In this document: piece by piece, positions 10,571 through 18,325 of the stretch
Position numbering within the stretch: the first letter of the stretch is position 1
Layout: every line of letters starts with the position of its first letter
NCBI GenBank assembly: GCA_021847925.1
Contig: JAJZNI010000112.1
Span: forward strand, 1-37,649
Length of the DNA: 37,649 nucleotides
Direction of reading: 5' to 3'
Origin: a bacterium
GTDB taxonomy: Bacteria > Chloroflexota > Dormibacteria > Aeolococcales > Aeolococcaceae
Position numbers and translations under genes: made by a program
Notes under the pieces: generated by a model
Database searches by the model: none
What the model was told of the DNA's origin: nothing
Seen by the model: the letters and a program-made list of their open reading frames with translations, nothing else

Positions 10571-12001
10571 CTAGCTCTCCAGCTCGGCGCGCGCGGCGCG
10601 GAGGCGGCGCAGCGACTCCTCCGCGCCGATGAAGGCCATGGCGTCGAAGACGGGGAGCCCCGCGGGACGGCCGAGGATCGCGATGTAGAGGACGCGGAAG
10701 CCGTCGCGCGCCCGCACACCCTGCGCCTCCAGGCCCTCCGTGAGACGGTGGCGCATCGCCTCCAGGTCGTCCAGCCCGCCCGCCTCGACCTCGCGGGCGG
10801 CGTCGTCCAGGAGCCGCGCGGCGACAGCGGCACTCACCCTCCTCGGCGGGAGCGCCGCGCCCTCCTCGCGCGCTGCGGGGCCGAGGAGCGGGGCGGCCAG
10901 CCCGGTCGCGTCGCGCAGGGTCACCATCCGCTCCCGGAGCAGCGGCACAAGGCGCGTGCGCGCCTCCCTGGACACCCCCGGGAGGTGGAACTCGAGCGCC
11001 TCCATCAGCGCCTCGGTGCTCATGCGGCGGATGTGCAGCCCGTTGAGGGAGTCGAGCCGCTGCGGGTCGAACACCGCGGGCGAGGGCTGCACGCGCTCCA
11101 GGGTGAAGGCCGCCACCAGCTCGTCGCGGCCGAACACCTCCTGCCCGGTCCCGCTCGACCACCCGAGCAGCGCCATCGCGTTCACCACGGCGTCGGGGAC
11201 GTAGCCCGCCTCGGCGTACTCCAGCACGGTGCGCGCGCCCCGGCGCTTGGAGAGCTTCTGGCGCTGCTCGTCGAGCACCTGGGGGACGTGGCAGAAGCGG
11301 GGCGGCTCCCAGCCGAGGGCACGGTAGACGGCGAGGTGCTTGGGGGTGGAGGGGATCCACTCGTCGGAGCGGATGACGTGGGTCATCTCCATCAGGTGGT
11401 CGTCCACCACCACCGCCAGATGGTAGGTGGGGAATCCGTCCGACTTGAGCAGCACCTGGTCGTCGACCTCGCCGTTGTCGTAGCGCAGCGGGCCGTGGAC
11501 CGCGTCGTCCCACTCGGTCGTGCCCTCCGGCATGCGCAGGCGCAGCACCGCCGGCACCCCTGCGGCGCGCTCCGCGGCGACCTCGTCCTGACGGCCCAGG
11601 CAGCGCCGGTCGTAGCGGGGCGGGCGGTGGTTGCGCTGCTGTTCCTCACGCATCGCGGCGAGCCGCTCCGGGGTGCAGGTGCACCAGTAGGCCGCACCCG
11701 CCTCGACCAGCCGCTCGGCGTGGGAGCGGTAGAGGTCGACCCGCAGGGACTGGATGTAGGGTGCGTGGGGCCCCCCCACCTCCGGCCCCTCGTCCCATTC
11801 CAGGCCGAGCCAGCGAAGGGTCTCGAGGATGGCGGCCTCGCTCTCCGCGACATAGCGCCCCTGGTCGGTGTCCTCGACGCGGAGCACGAAGCTCCCGCCC
11901 GTGGAGCGCGCCGCCAGCCATGCGAAGAGCGCGGTGCGCACGTTGCCGAGATGGAGGAAGCCCGTCGGGGAGGGGGCGAACCGCGTCCGGATGGGTGTCA
12001 C
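10571..12001 (-). CDS. gltX: glutamyl-tRNA synthetase
   Basis: 476 residues, the normal length for a class I GluRS. It charges tRNA-Glu with glutamate. The HIGH signature appears as HLGN (17-20) within FAPSPTGFLHLGNVRTAL, and the KMSKS signature as KLSKR (249-253). WCTC (106-109) begins a partly degenerate zinc-binding region, and the anticodon-binding helical domain fills the C-terminal third. It starts with GTG at 12001, 13 bases after the small membrane-protein gene; no separate binding site is seen, so it is probably translated in the same operon. A discriminating or non-discriminating specificity cannot be told from this alone. The matching tRNA-Glu(UUC) gene lies 4.4 kb downstream in plus coordinates. 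Confidence 0.95.
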   Translation of the reverse strand: MTPIRTRFAPSPTGFLHLGNVRTALFAWLAARSTGGSFVLRVEDTDQGRYVAESEAAILETLRWLGLEWDEGPEVGGPHAPYIQSLRVDLYRSHAERLVEAGAAYWCTCTPERLAAMREEQQRNHRPPRYDRRCLGRQDEVAAERAAGVPAVLRLRMPEGTTEWDDAVHGPLRYDNGEVDDQVLLKSDGFPTYHLAVVVDDHLMEMTHVIRSDEWIPSTPKHLAVYRALGWEPPRFCHVPQVLDEQRQKLSKRRGARTVLEYAEAGYVPDAVVNAMALLGWSSGTGQEVFGRDELVAAFTLERVQPSPAVFDPQRLDSLNGLHIRRMSTEALMEALEFHLPGVSREARTRLVPLLRERMVTLRDATGLAAPLLGPAAREEGAALPPRRVSAAVAARLLDDAAREVEAGGLDDLEAMRHRLTEGLEAQGVRARDGFRVLYIAILGRPAGLPVFDAMAFIGAEESLRRLRAARAELES

Positions 12002-12014
12002 GCGGCGGCGGGGC

Positions 12015-12212
12015 TCAGCGCTGCGCGAAGAAGAAGACGAAGAGGCCGGTCCAGACCACGAGCACGGCGATCACTGCGATCGCATCCCACACCGGCACTC
12101 GGAACCCCACCCGGACCGGCGCCCCGCCGCGGGGCCCGTTCGCTCCCGTGGGGGCCAGGTCGCCCATCCCCCAGGCGGGGAGGTCGTTCCCCGCGTCCTC
12201 CGGCTCCGGCAT
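12015..12212 (-). CDS. small single-pass membrane protein upstream of gltX
   Basis: 65 residues: a soluble Pro/Gly-rich N-terminal 40 residues, then one hydrophobic helix (WDAIAVIAVLVVWTGLFVFF) and a short basic tail. GGGGAG five bases before the ATG supports the start, and a TATACT -10 lies 41 bases upstream. It is the first gene of a probable two-gene transcript with gltX. I do not recognise the family. It could be an accessory or simply a conserved neighbour. Confidence 0.6.
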   Translation of the reverse strand: MPEPEDAGNDLPAWGMGDLAPTGANGPRGGAPVRVGFRVPVWDAIAVIAVLVVWTGLFVFFFAQR

Positions 12213-12252
12213 CTCGACTCCCCGTGATCAGTGCGGCCCGCCTCGCCGCCCG

Positions 12253-12260
12253 AGTATACA
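12253..12260. promoter_or_regulatory. divergent promoter with shared palindromic -10
   Basis: The palindrome GTATAC sits here. Read on the minus strand it gives TATACT (12258-12253), a near-perfect -10 whose start near 12246 leaves a 34-base leader for the small membrane gene and gltX. Read on the plus strand it gives TATACA (12255-12260) for the methyltransferase at 12323. No clear -35 on either side. Confidence 0.5.
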
Positions 12261-12322
12261 AAGGGGCCTCCTCGCGCCTGGCGGGGACGCCGGCTCGGGC
12301 CGGGGCATGGCAGGATGGCCCC

Positions 12323-12916
12323 GTGGCCTGGCAGCGCCTCTTCTACTCCGCCATGTACCGGTGGGGGCGCCCGCGCTGGGACACCGGGATCACCCCTCCC
12401 GAGCTGGTCGCGGCGGTGGAGGGCGCGGGCGCGCCGCCACCGGGCCGGGCGCTGGACCTCGGCTGCGGCACCGGGACCAACGCCGTCTACCTGGCGCGGC
12501 ACGGCTGGGAGGCCACCGGCGTCGACTTCGTGCCGCGTGCGATCAGCCGGGCGCGCCGGCGGGCGGAGGCCGCGGGCGTCACGGCGCGCTTCCTCGCCGG
12601 AGACGTCACCCGCCTGCCCGAGCTGGGGGTGACCGGCCCGTTTGACCTCGTGGTGGACATCGGGTGCTTCCACGGCATCCCCGCGGCGCGGCGCGGCGGC
12701 TACGCCTCGGGGGTCGCCTCCGCGACCGCCCCGGGGGCGAAGATGCTCCTCTTCGGGTTTGGCCGCCCCTTCACCCGCGGCGCCCCCGGGGCCCCCGAGG
12801 AGGAGGTGCGGCGGTGGCTGGGCGGATGGTTCGAGATCGTGGAGGTGCTCCGGGGGGAGGAGGATCACCCCGGGGAGGCGCGGCTTCCCGCCTGGTACCG
12901 GCTGGCCCGGCGGTAG
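12323..12916 (+). CDS. class I SAM-dependent methyltransferase
   Basis: 197 residues. Motif I is ALDLGCGTG (43-51), the acidic ribose-binding residue is Asp68 in GVDFV, motif II/III is LAGDVTRLP (91-99), and FDLVVDIGCFHGI follows. Methyltransferases of this shape, often annotated as tellurite-resistance or thiopurine-methyltransferase-like, act on small molecules; the substrate is unknown. The GTG at 12323 follows AGGA by about seven bases. Divergent from the gltX operon through a shared -10 palindrome. A PIG-V-like gene follows after 43 bases but has its own -10. Confidence 0.85.
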   Translation: MAWQRLFYSAMYRWGRPRWDTGITPPELVAAVEGAGAPPPGRALDLGCGTGTNAVYLARHGWEATGVDFVPRAISRARRRAEAAGVTARFLAGDVTRLPELGVTGPFDLVVDIGCFHGIPAARRGGYASGVASATAPGAKMLLFGFGRPFTRGAPGAPEEEVRRWLGGWFEIVEVLRGEEDHPGEARLPAWYRLARR

Positions 12917-12945
12917 GGCGGGCGTCGCGCCGCGGCGGGTGCCGA

Positions 12946-12951
12946 TACACT
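12946..12951 (+). promoter_or_regulatory. -10 element for a leaderless start
   Basis: TACACT is eight bases before the ATG at 12960, with no ribosome binding site between, which suggests a leaderless transcript for the PIG-V-like gene. Confidence 0.45.
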
Positions 12952-12959
12952 CGCCGGCC

Positions 12960-14132
12960 ATGACGCACGCGCGGTCCGCGGACGCCTGGCGGGGGGCCCT
13001 CGGCGGCAGCGCTCTGCGCGTGGCGGTGCCACCGTTCGTGGCCAGCAAGCTGATCGGCGTCCTGGTGCCCATGGCCACGGTCTGGGCGCGCAGCCCGGGG
13101 GTGGGGGTGCCGCCGGCGTCCCGCTTCCTCACCCCCTTCGCGCTGTGGGACGGGGCGACCTACACCCGGATCGCCACCCACGGGTACCCGGCCGGACCGC
13201 TGGACCTGGCCCCGGGAAGCTCGGGGCAGCTCTGGTCGCGCTTCCCCGGCTACCCGCTCCTCGTCCACCTGGTCTCCTACGTGGTGCCCCAGACGGTCGT
13301 GGCGGCCATGGTCGTCAGCGCCGCGGCGGAGCTGGTCGCCCTCTACTTCCTGGCCAAGCTGATCCTGCTGGAGCGCGACGGCGACGAGGGCTCGGCGCGC
13401 TTCGGCTGCTGGGCGCTCGCGGTCTTCCCCTACGCCGTCTACCTCACCACGGCCTACACGGAGAGCTCCTTCCTGGCCGCCTCGATCGCCGCCCTCTACC
13501 TGTCCCGGCGGGGACGGGACGGGGCCGCGGCGGCGGCGGCGGCGGCGGCGATCTTCATCCACGTGAGCGGTCTGGCCCTGGTGCCGGCGCTCGCCGCGGA
13601 GCACCTGTGGCGGCGGCGCGGACGTCCGGGATGGGGGCTCGTGCCCATCGCCGCGAGCCTCGTGGCCCTGCTGCTCTTCGTGCTCTGGGCCTGGAGGCTG
13701 AGCGGGGACCCGCTCGCCTACGTGCACGAGGTGGAGTCGGCGTCCTTCAACCGCCTCCCGGCCTGGCCGTGGAGCGGCGCGTCCACGACCTGGGCCTCCT
13801 TCACCCATGGCAGGGGGGGCAACAGCTTCATCTTCGGGATGGAGATGCTCTTCGGGACCGGCGCGCTGCTCGGCATCGTGAGCATGGCCCTGAGGTGGCG
13901 CGAGATCCCGGTGTCGTTCACGGTCTACGCGGCCGGCGTGTGGGTGCTCTCCGCCTCGGTCATCTACTGGCTGGGGATGCCGCGCCTGATGATGACGGTC
14001 GCCCCCTTCTACCTGCTCCTGGCCGACCTCACCAGGGGGCGCCCCCGGGTGCGCTCGGTGATGCTGGCGGCCTCGGCCGGGTGGATGGGGTTCATCGCCA
14101 TGCTGGTGGCCACCGGCCAGTTCGTGGCCTGA
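12960..14132 (+). CDS. PIG-V-like (GT-C) mannosyltransferase
   Basis: 390 residues, about nine membrane helices. It shows PIG-V family signatures: ALWDGATYTRIATHGYP (61-77) with the lumenal Trp63-Asp64, SRFPGYPLL (93-101), and FPYAVYLTTAYTESSF (about 158-173) with its conserved Thr-Glu-Ser. Eukaryotic PIG-V adds mannose to GPI using dolichyl-phosphate mannose. Bacterial members probably move sugars from polyprenyl phosphates to envelope lipids or glycans. A run of nine alanines encoded by a GCG repeat (13526-13550) lies in a helix. The gene is preceded by a leaderless-type -10 and followed by a GT87-like gene on the same strand. Confidence 0.85.
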   Translation: MTHARSADAWRGALGGSALRVAVPPFVASKLIGVLVPMATVWARSPGVGVPPASRFLTPFALWDGATYTRIATHGYPAGPLDLAPGSSGQLWSRFPGYPLLVHLVSYVVPQTVVAAMVVSAAAELVALYFLAKLILLERDGDEGSARFGCWALAVFPYAVYLTTAYTESSFLAASIAALYLSRRGRDGAAAAAAAAAIFIHVSGLALVPALAAEHLWRRRGRPGWGLVPIAASLVALLLFVLWAWRLSGDPLAYVHEVESASFNRLPAWPWSGASTTWASFTHGRGGNSFIFGMEMLFGTGALLGIVSMALRWREIPVSFTVYAAGVWVLSASVIYWLGMPRLMMTVAPFYLLLADLTRGRPRVRSVMLAASAGWMGFIAMLVATGQFVA

Positions 14133-14260
14133 GGCGAGGCCCGGCCGGCGTGGCGGGCGGGGGGCGACGGCGGCCACGTGACGGGGGCTCGGCGGGATGT
14201 CGCGCGACTGTCACCGAACCCGCATCGCGGAAGGCGGAACGGGAGTCGATCATCGGCGGG

Positions 14261-15553
14261 ATGGGCAGCTCGGAGACGGCCCTCACCCGCCCGCGAGCCG
14301 CCGCGGGACGGGGCTCGGGCACGGCATCGGGCGTCCGGCTCCGGCGGGTGGGGCGCCGGGCGGTCGAGGCCGCCCTGATGGGCGCCCTGCTTGCCCAGGC
14401 GGTCCGCGGCCCGTGGAGCCTCGCCTCCAACGGGGTGGCGCGCGGAGGGCTCTCCGACTGGATCGCCTTCGCCGCCGCCGCCCGGATGGTGTCCGGCCAT
14501 GCGGGGTCGGCCATGTATGGCTTCGCCGCCATCCATGCGGCGGAGCTGCGCTACCTGGGCCTCGCGTCGTCGCCCCTCACGATCCCGTTCCTGAACCCGC
14601 CGGCGGCCGCCGGCCTGGTCATCCCCATCGCCGCGCTCCCCCCGGCGGCGGGGATCACCGTCTTCACCGCCGCGGGCCTGCTGGCCCTGGTGGTCGCGTT
14701 TGCCCTGCTGCGCCAGCTCGGCTGTCCGAGCTTCCCCACCCTGCTCGCGCTCGGCTCCCTGCCCGCCGGTCTCGCCCTCGCCGTGGGGCAGTGGACGCCG
14801 CTCCTGGTCCTCGCGCTCGCCGCGGCGCTCCGCCTGCTGCGCCCCCGGCCCGTCGCCGCGGGCCTGCTCCTCGCCGGGCTGCTGATCAAGCCGCAGTACG
14901 CATGGCTCGTGCCGATCGCGCTGGTGGCGAGCCGGCGGTGGCGCGTCCTGGGCGGCTCCGTCGCAGGGGTCGCGCTCCTGGGAGCGCTGAGCCTGGCGGC
15001 GGCCGGCATCTCCGGCTGCGTCGCCTGGACGCACGCCGTCATCGACACCGGGAACCATGCGATCGGTGTCCTCATCGGCGTGTCGGGCCTCCTCGCGGAC
15101 CTCGGGCTCCCGTCGGTGGGAAACGCCGTCACCATCGGGGCGATCCCCGCCTGCGCCCTGGGCGCGTATCACTGGCGCGAGCGCCTCCGGGAGCAGCCGG
15201 AGCTGGCGGTCGCCGGTTCCGTGGGGCTGTCCCTGCTCTTCGCGCCCCACGTCCTGCGAGCCGACCTGCTCATGGCCGCCCCCGGGCTGGCGCTGGCCGC
15301 CCGCACCCGGCCGCGGGTCGCGGCACTCACCGCGGCGCTGCTCTCCGTCGCCTTCGTCAACGACTTCACGGACAGCGCGAGCGACATGCCCGCCGCCTTC
15401 GTGGTGCTGACGCTCGCCGCGAGCGTCCCACTCTGGGCCCTGCTGCGCCGGTCCCGCGAGGACGATCCCGTCGCGCCGAGCGCGGCGTCCGCGCTGGCGG
15501 CGACGATCAGGCGCGCGGGGGGGCGGCGAACCGGTGCGCGCTCCCATCCGTGA
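14261..15553 (+). CDS. GT87 (DUF2029) membrane glycosyltransferase
   Basis: 430 residues with ten or more hydrophobic segments. The GT87 pattern is present: an acidic first loop (LSDWIAFAAAARMV), NPPAAAGLVIPIAALP for the usual Y-x-Y-P-P region, GQWTPLLVLALAAAL, then AGLLLAGLLIKPQYAWLVP followed by RRWRVL, the Lys-Pro being the most conserved point. Family members in actinobacteria are polyprenyl-phosphate-mannose-dependent alpha-mannosyltransferases of lipoarabinomannan-type glycans. Acceptor unknown. The ATG at 14261 has only a weak GGCGGG upstream; an earlier start is possible. It ends by overlapping the convergent TIGR02206-type gene by 47 bases. Confidence 0.8.
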   Translation: MGSSETALTRPRAAAGRGSGTASGVRLRRVGRRAVEAALMGALLAQAVRGPWSLASNGVARGGLSDWIAFAAAARMVSGHAGSAMYGFAAIHAAELRYLGLASSPLTIPFLNPPAAAGLVIPIAALPPAAGITVFTAAGLLALVVAFALLRQLGCPSFPTLLALGSLPAGLALAVGQWTPLLVLALAAALRLLRPRPVAAGLLLAGLLIKPQYAWLVPIALVASRRWRVLGGSVAGVALLGALSLAAAGISGCVAWTHAVIDTGNHAIGVLIGVSGLLADLGLPSVGNAVTIGAIPACALGAYHWRERLREQPELAVAGSVGLSLLFAPHVLRADLLMAAPGLALAARTRPRVAALTAALLSVAFVNDFTDSASDMPAAFVVLTLAASVPLWALLRRSREDDPVAPSAASALAATIRRAGGRRTGARSHP

Positions 15554-16283
15554 CCTCTGCGGAGGCGAGACGGGCGGCGTGGCGGGCCCGGCGGCGCTCC
15601 GGCCAGAAGGGGAGGTCGACCACCAGGATCGACAGCAGTCCCACCGCGGTGGCACCGAGGATGTACCAGGGCCACGGCCCCATGACCCCGAGCAGGCCGG
15701 GTGGCGTGGCGGTGTGCAGGTATTCGTAGTCGCCACCCGTCAGCGCGTCGACCCCGCCCACCAGGGCGATGAAGCCCACGGTGACGGCCACCACCCGGAC
15801 GGCGGCGCGGGGACGCGGATGGAGGCGCAGCCCGACGACGAGGAAGAGCGCGGTGAGGACCACGCCGATGTGGACCGTGTAGAACTCCAGCCAGTCGTAC
15901 GAGAAGAAGGCGATGGGGTGGTCGGGGGTGGCGATGGCCTGCAGGGTGCCGGCCATGGCCCAGAACCAGGTGATCTCGACAAGGAGGGGGCGCCGCCACA
16001 CGAGCGCCGCGGCGCCGGTGAGGGCGGCGACGTCGCAGACCCAGAGGGGGAGGCTGTACGTCACCGACCAGGGGTGGAAGACGTAGGGGTCGCCGCGGTC
16101 CCAGCCACGCCATTGCACGAGCTGGTACACCACCTCGTTGATGAGGAGGACGGCGGCCAGGAGCCAGCGCAGGGCGGTGGTCCAGCGCCCAGGCCGCAGC
16201 CGGGCGAGCGGGACCAGCGCCGCGGGGGCGGCCACCGTGATCCCGATGGCCAGGTAGTGACCGAGGTTGACCGATTGACCCAC
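15507..16283 (-). CDS. TIGR02206/YwaF-type integral membrane protein
   Basis: 258 residues, about seven helices. Family features: LINEVVYQ, then SLPLWVCDVAALTGAAAL, FWAMAGTLQAIATPD, and FYTVHIGVVL, the pattern of the YwaF/TIGR02206 membrane proteins related to TMEM164. Biochemical role unknown. The GTG at 16283 was chosen because it is the only in-frame start between the upstream tRNA and the conserved NLGHYLAIG opening; longer in-frame readings would run through the tRNA gene. Family members normally open at this point. It lies 128 bases after the tRNA-Glu gene on the same strand and could share its transcript. Confidence 0.8.
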   Translation of the reverse strand: MGQSVNLGHYLAIGITVAAPAALVPLARLRPGRWTTALRWLLAAVLLINEVVYQLVQWRGWDRGDPYVFHPWSVTYSLPLWVCDVAALTGAAALVWRRPLLVEITWFWAMAGTLQAIATPDHPIAFFSYDWLEFYTVHIGVVLTALFLVVGLRLHPRPRAAVRVVAVTVGFIALVGGVDALTGGDYEYLHTATPPGLLGVMGPWPWYILGATAVGLLSILVVDLPFWPERRRARHAARLASAEVTDGSAHRFAAPPRA

Positions 16284-16411
16284 CCTGCCCGTGAGTCTGG
16301 GCCGCGTCCCCGCCGGCCGGGTGACGGCGAGGGCGGTCCGCGGCGCCCCGGCCGGGAGCCCAGCGCCGGTGAGGCCGGCGGAGGGGGCGTCGAGCCTCGC
16401 CGGCAAGCCCG

Positions 16412-16483
16412 TACCCGCACGGGGAATCGAACCCCGATTACCACCTTGAAAGGGTGACGTCCTAGCCGTTAGACGATGCGGGC
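16412..16483 (-). tRNA. tRNA-Glu (anticodon UUC)
   Basis: 72 bases on the minus strand. The acceptor arm pairs GCCCGCA with TGCGGGT, with the G1-U72 pair common in tRNA-Glu and A73 as discriminator. The anticodon stem CACC/GGTG holds the loop CTTTCAA, giving anticodon TTC. The T arm is CGGGG/CCCCG around TTCGATT. The 3' CCA is not encoded, so CCA is added after transcription. Confidence 0.97.
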
Positions 16484-16492
16484 GCGGCCCGA

Positions 16493-16498
16493 ATCGTA
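16493..16498 (-). promoter_or_regulatory. -10 element of the tRNA-Glu gene
   Basis: On the minus strand TACGAT ends nine bases before the mature tRNA 5' end, so transcription would start only a few bases upstream of the tRNA. Confidence 0.45.
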
Positions 16499-16568
16499 AC
16501 CGCGCACCTCCGCTGCGGGCTCCCGCCGGCTGGCGCGGGGCGGGGCGGAGGCGAGGCTCGGGAGCGCA

Positions 16569-16585
16569 GCTCCGCGAGCCGGAGC
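16569..16585 (-). terminator. hairpin after the MBL-fold gene
   Basis: GCTCCG (16569-16574) and CGGAGC (16580-16585) pair perfectly around a five-base loop, 20 bases past the stop of the minus-strand metallohydrolase and before the tRNA promoter. There is no U-tract. Confidence 0.3.
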
Positions 16586-16604
16586 CGGGCACGCGTCCAG
16601 CGCG

Positions 16605-17333
16605 TCAGCGCCGCCACTCCACGTCGCCATGGAAGCCGGGGGGCCTCGGGTGCCGGCGGTACTCCTGCCTCCCGGCCCGCGCCCGCCCGATGGTGGTGGT
16701 CGCCCCGTGGCCCGGCATCACCACGGTCGCGTCAGGCAGCGGCAAAAGCCGCGCGTCGATGGAGGCGAGCAGGGTCTCCAGGTCTCCGGCGGCGAAGGTC
16801 TTGCCAGGCCCACCGCGGAAGAGCGTGTCCCCGGTGATCACGGCCCCGCCGACCCGTAGCGAGATGCTCCCGGGCGTGTGCCCGGGGGTGTGGAGGGCGA
16901 TGGCCCGGATGGCACCGGCCCGCACCTCGTCGCCGTCGCGCAGGCGGCCGTCGATCCTCGCCTCGGGGACGTGCACCTCCCGATCGCCGACCAGCACGGG
17001 CGCGCGGGTGGCGGAGCGCACCGCGTCGTAGCTCATCCAGTGATCGGCATGCCAGTGGGTCGCGACGATGGTCTGGACGCCCCCCTCCGCCTCGATCGCC
17101 TCGAGCAGCGGCCGCTCCTCGAGGGGCATGTCGACCAGGAACCCGGCCCGTGCGGAGAGGTCACGGACGATGTAGGCGTTGTTGCCGTACGGGCCCATGG
17201 GTCCGACCTTGACAATGCGGATGTCCCCGTCCTCGACGGCCTCGATGGGGACCCGGGCGCCGGCCGTCAGGCGGGGCGGGGGGCCGTCCGCCGGGCGCGC
17301 GCCGCCGGCCGGCCTCCGCGAGCTGGTGGGCAT
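16605..17333 (-). CDS. MBL-fold metallohydrolase, glyoxalase-II-like
   Basis: 242 residues. The complete metal-binding set is visible: THWHADH with His93, His95, Asp97 and His98; HTPGHTPGS with His152; GDTLF with Asp169; and MPGHG with His209. Two metal ions are therefore expected. GNNAYIV (50-56) and the order of motifs are those of hydroxyacylglutathione-hydrolase-like proteins; the real substrate may be another thioester or lactone. About 30 N-terminal residues are Pro/Arg-rich. A TACCCT hexamer six bases before the ATG suggests a leaderless transcript. Divergent from the alpha/beta hydrolase gene, 75 bases apart. Confidence 0.88.
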   Translation of the reverse strand: MPTSSRRPAGGARPADGPPPRLTAGARVPIEAVEDGDIRIVKVGPMGPYGNNAYIVRDLSARAGFLVDMPLEERPLLEAIEAEGGVQTIVATHWHADHWMSYDAVRSATRAPVLVGDREVHVPEARIDGRLRDGDEVRAGAIRAIALHTPGHTPGSISLRVGGAVITGDTLFRGGPGKTFAAGDLETLLASIDARLLPLPDATVVMPGHGATTTIGRARAGRQEYRRHPRPPGFHGDVEWRR

Positions 17334-17339
17334 GCCGAT

Positions 17340-17345
17340 AGGGTA
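17340..17345 (-). promoter_or_regulatory. -10 element for a leaderless start
   Basis: TACCCT on the minus strand, six bases before the ATG at 17333, with no ribosome binding site between. Confidence 0.45.
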
Positions 17346-17408
17346 ACGGCCCCGGCCACCCGGCGCGGTCGCGCGCGGGCCGCCGCAGTGCACAATCGGA
17401 GCGAGCCC

Positions 17409-18266
17409 ATGCGTCAGTACCTCGTCGACTGCGGCAGCGTGCGCCTCAGCGTCCGCGACCACCCCGGGGGGAGCCCTCCCATCCTCGCCCTCCACGGGCT
17501 CGCCAGCAACGCCCGCTGGTGGGACCTGGTGGCGGAGCGGCTCAGCCCCGGCCTGCGGGTGGTCGCGCCCGACCTGCGCGGCCACGGGCTCTCCGACAAG
17601 CCCGAGAGCGGCTACTCACTGGCCGAGGTCGTCGCGGACCTGCGCGGTCTGTGCGACGCGGCCGGGTTGGACCGCGTGATCGTGGCCGGTCACAGCTGGG
17701 GAGCCTCGGTGGCCCTGTGGTTCGCGGCGTCCCTTCCCGAGCGGACGGCGGGCTGCGTCTGCGTGGAAGGAGGGGTGGGATCGCTGCGCGACCACCTCCC
17801 CACCTGGAGGGAGGCCGAGGGGCGGCTCCGCCCCCCCCCGGCCTCGGGGCTGGCGGAGGCGACGGTGCGCGCATGGGCCGCCAACGGCCCCCTCGCCGAG
17901 GGCGGAGGCCCGGAGGCAGCGGGGGACATCCTCCTCGGCAACTTCGAGCCGGACGGGAATGGCACGCTCAGGCCGTGCCTTCGGCTCGACCACCACATGG
18001 AGATCGTGCGGGGGCTGTACGAGCTGGACGCGCTCGACCTGCTCACCCGCGTCCTGTGCCCCGTGCTGCTGATCCCGGCCCGGGGCGGGCCCTGGCCCGT
18101 CGAGATGAAGGCTCGCGCGATCCAGCGGGCTCAGCATGCGCTCGGCCAGAGCGTGCGGGCGACCTGGGTCGACGGCGGCCACGACCTCCCCGTGCAGCGT
18201 CCGGCGGAGGTGGCGGAGGCGATCTCCGGGTTCGCCGGAGCCCTGGCGGGGGGCCGGCGCGCGTAG
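17409..18266 (+). CDS. alpha/beta-fold hydrolase
   Basis: 285 residues. Oxyanion-hole motif LHGLAS (28-33), nucleophile elbow GHSWG with Ser96, and a C-terminal catalytic His258 in DGGHDLP. APDLRGHGLSDKP (53-65) is the usual strand-4 segment of this family. The acid residue is probably the Asp before the last helices. Substrate cannot be assigned; relatives include esterases, lactonases and ring-cleavage hydrolases. GGAG at 17398-17401, seven bases before the ATG, supports the start; a CACAAT (17391-17396) may be the -10. Confidence 0.87.
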   Translation: MRQYLVDCGSVRLSVRDHPGGSPPILALHGLASNARWWDLVAERLSPGLRVVAPDLRGHGLSDKPESGYSLAEVVADLRGLCDAAGLDRVIVAGHSWGASVALWFAASLPERTAGCVCVEGGVGSLRDHLPTWREAEGRLRPPPASGLAEATVRAWAANGPLAEGGGPEAAGDILLGNFEPDGNGTLRPCLRLDHHMEIVRGLYELDALDLLTRVLCPVLLIPARGGPWPVEMKARAIQRAQHALGQSVRATWVDGGHDLPVQRPAEVAEAISGFAGALAGGRRA

Positions 18267-18325
18267 CCGGACGGGGCCGCCGAGGCATGGAGCAGCGGCA
18301 ACGAGCAGCCGCGCCGTGGGGTCCC

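Noticed and set aside
13526-13550. GCG microsatellite
   Set aside because: It simply encodes a poly-alanine stretch in a membrane helix of the PIG-V-like protein.
16412-16483. tRNA-Glu as an integration site of a mobile island
   Set aside because: No integrase gene and no repeated tRNA 3' end were seen on either side.
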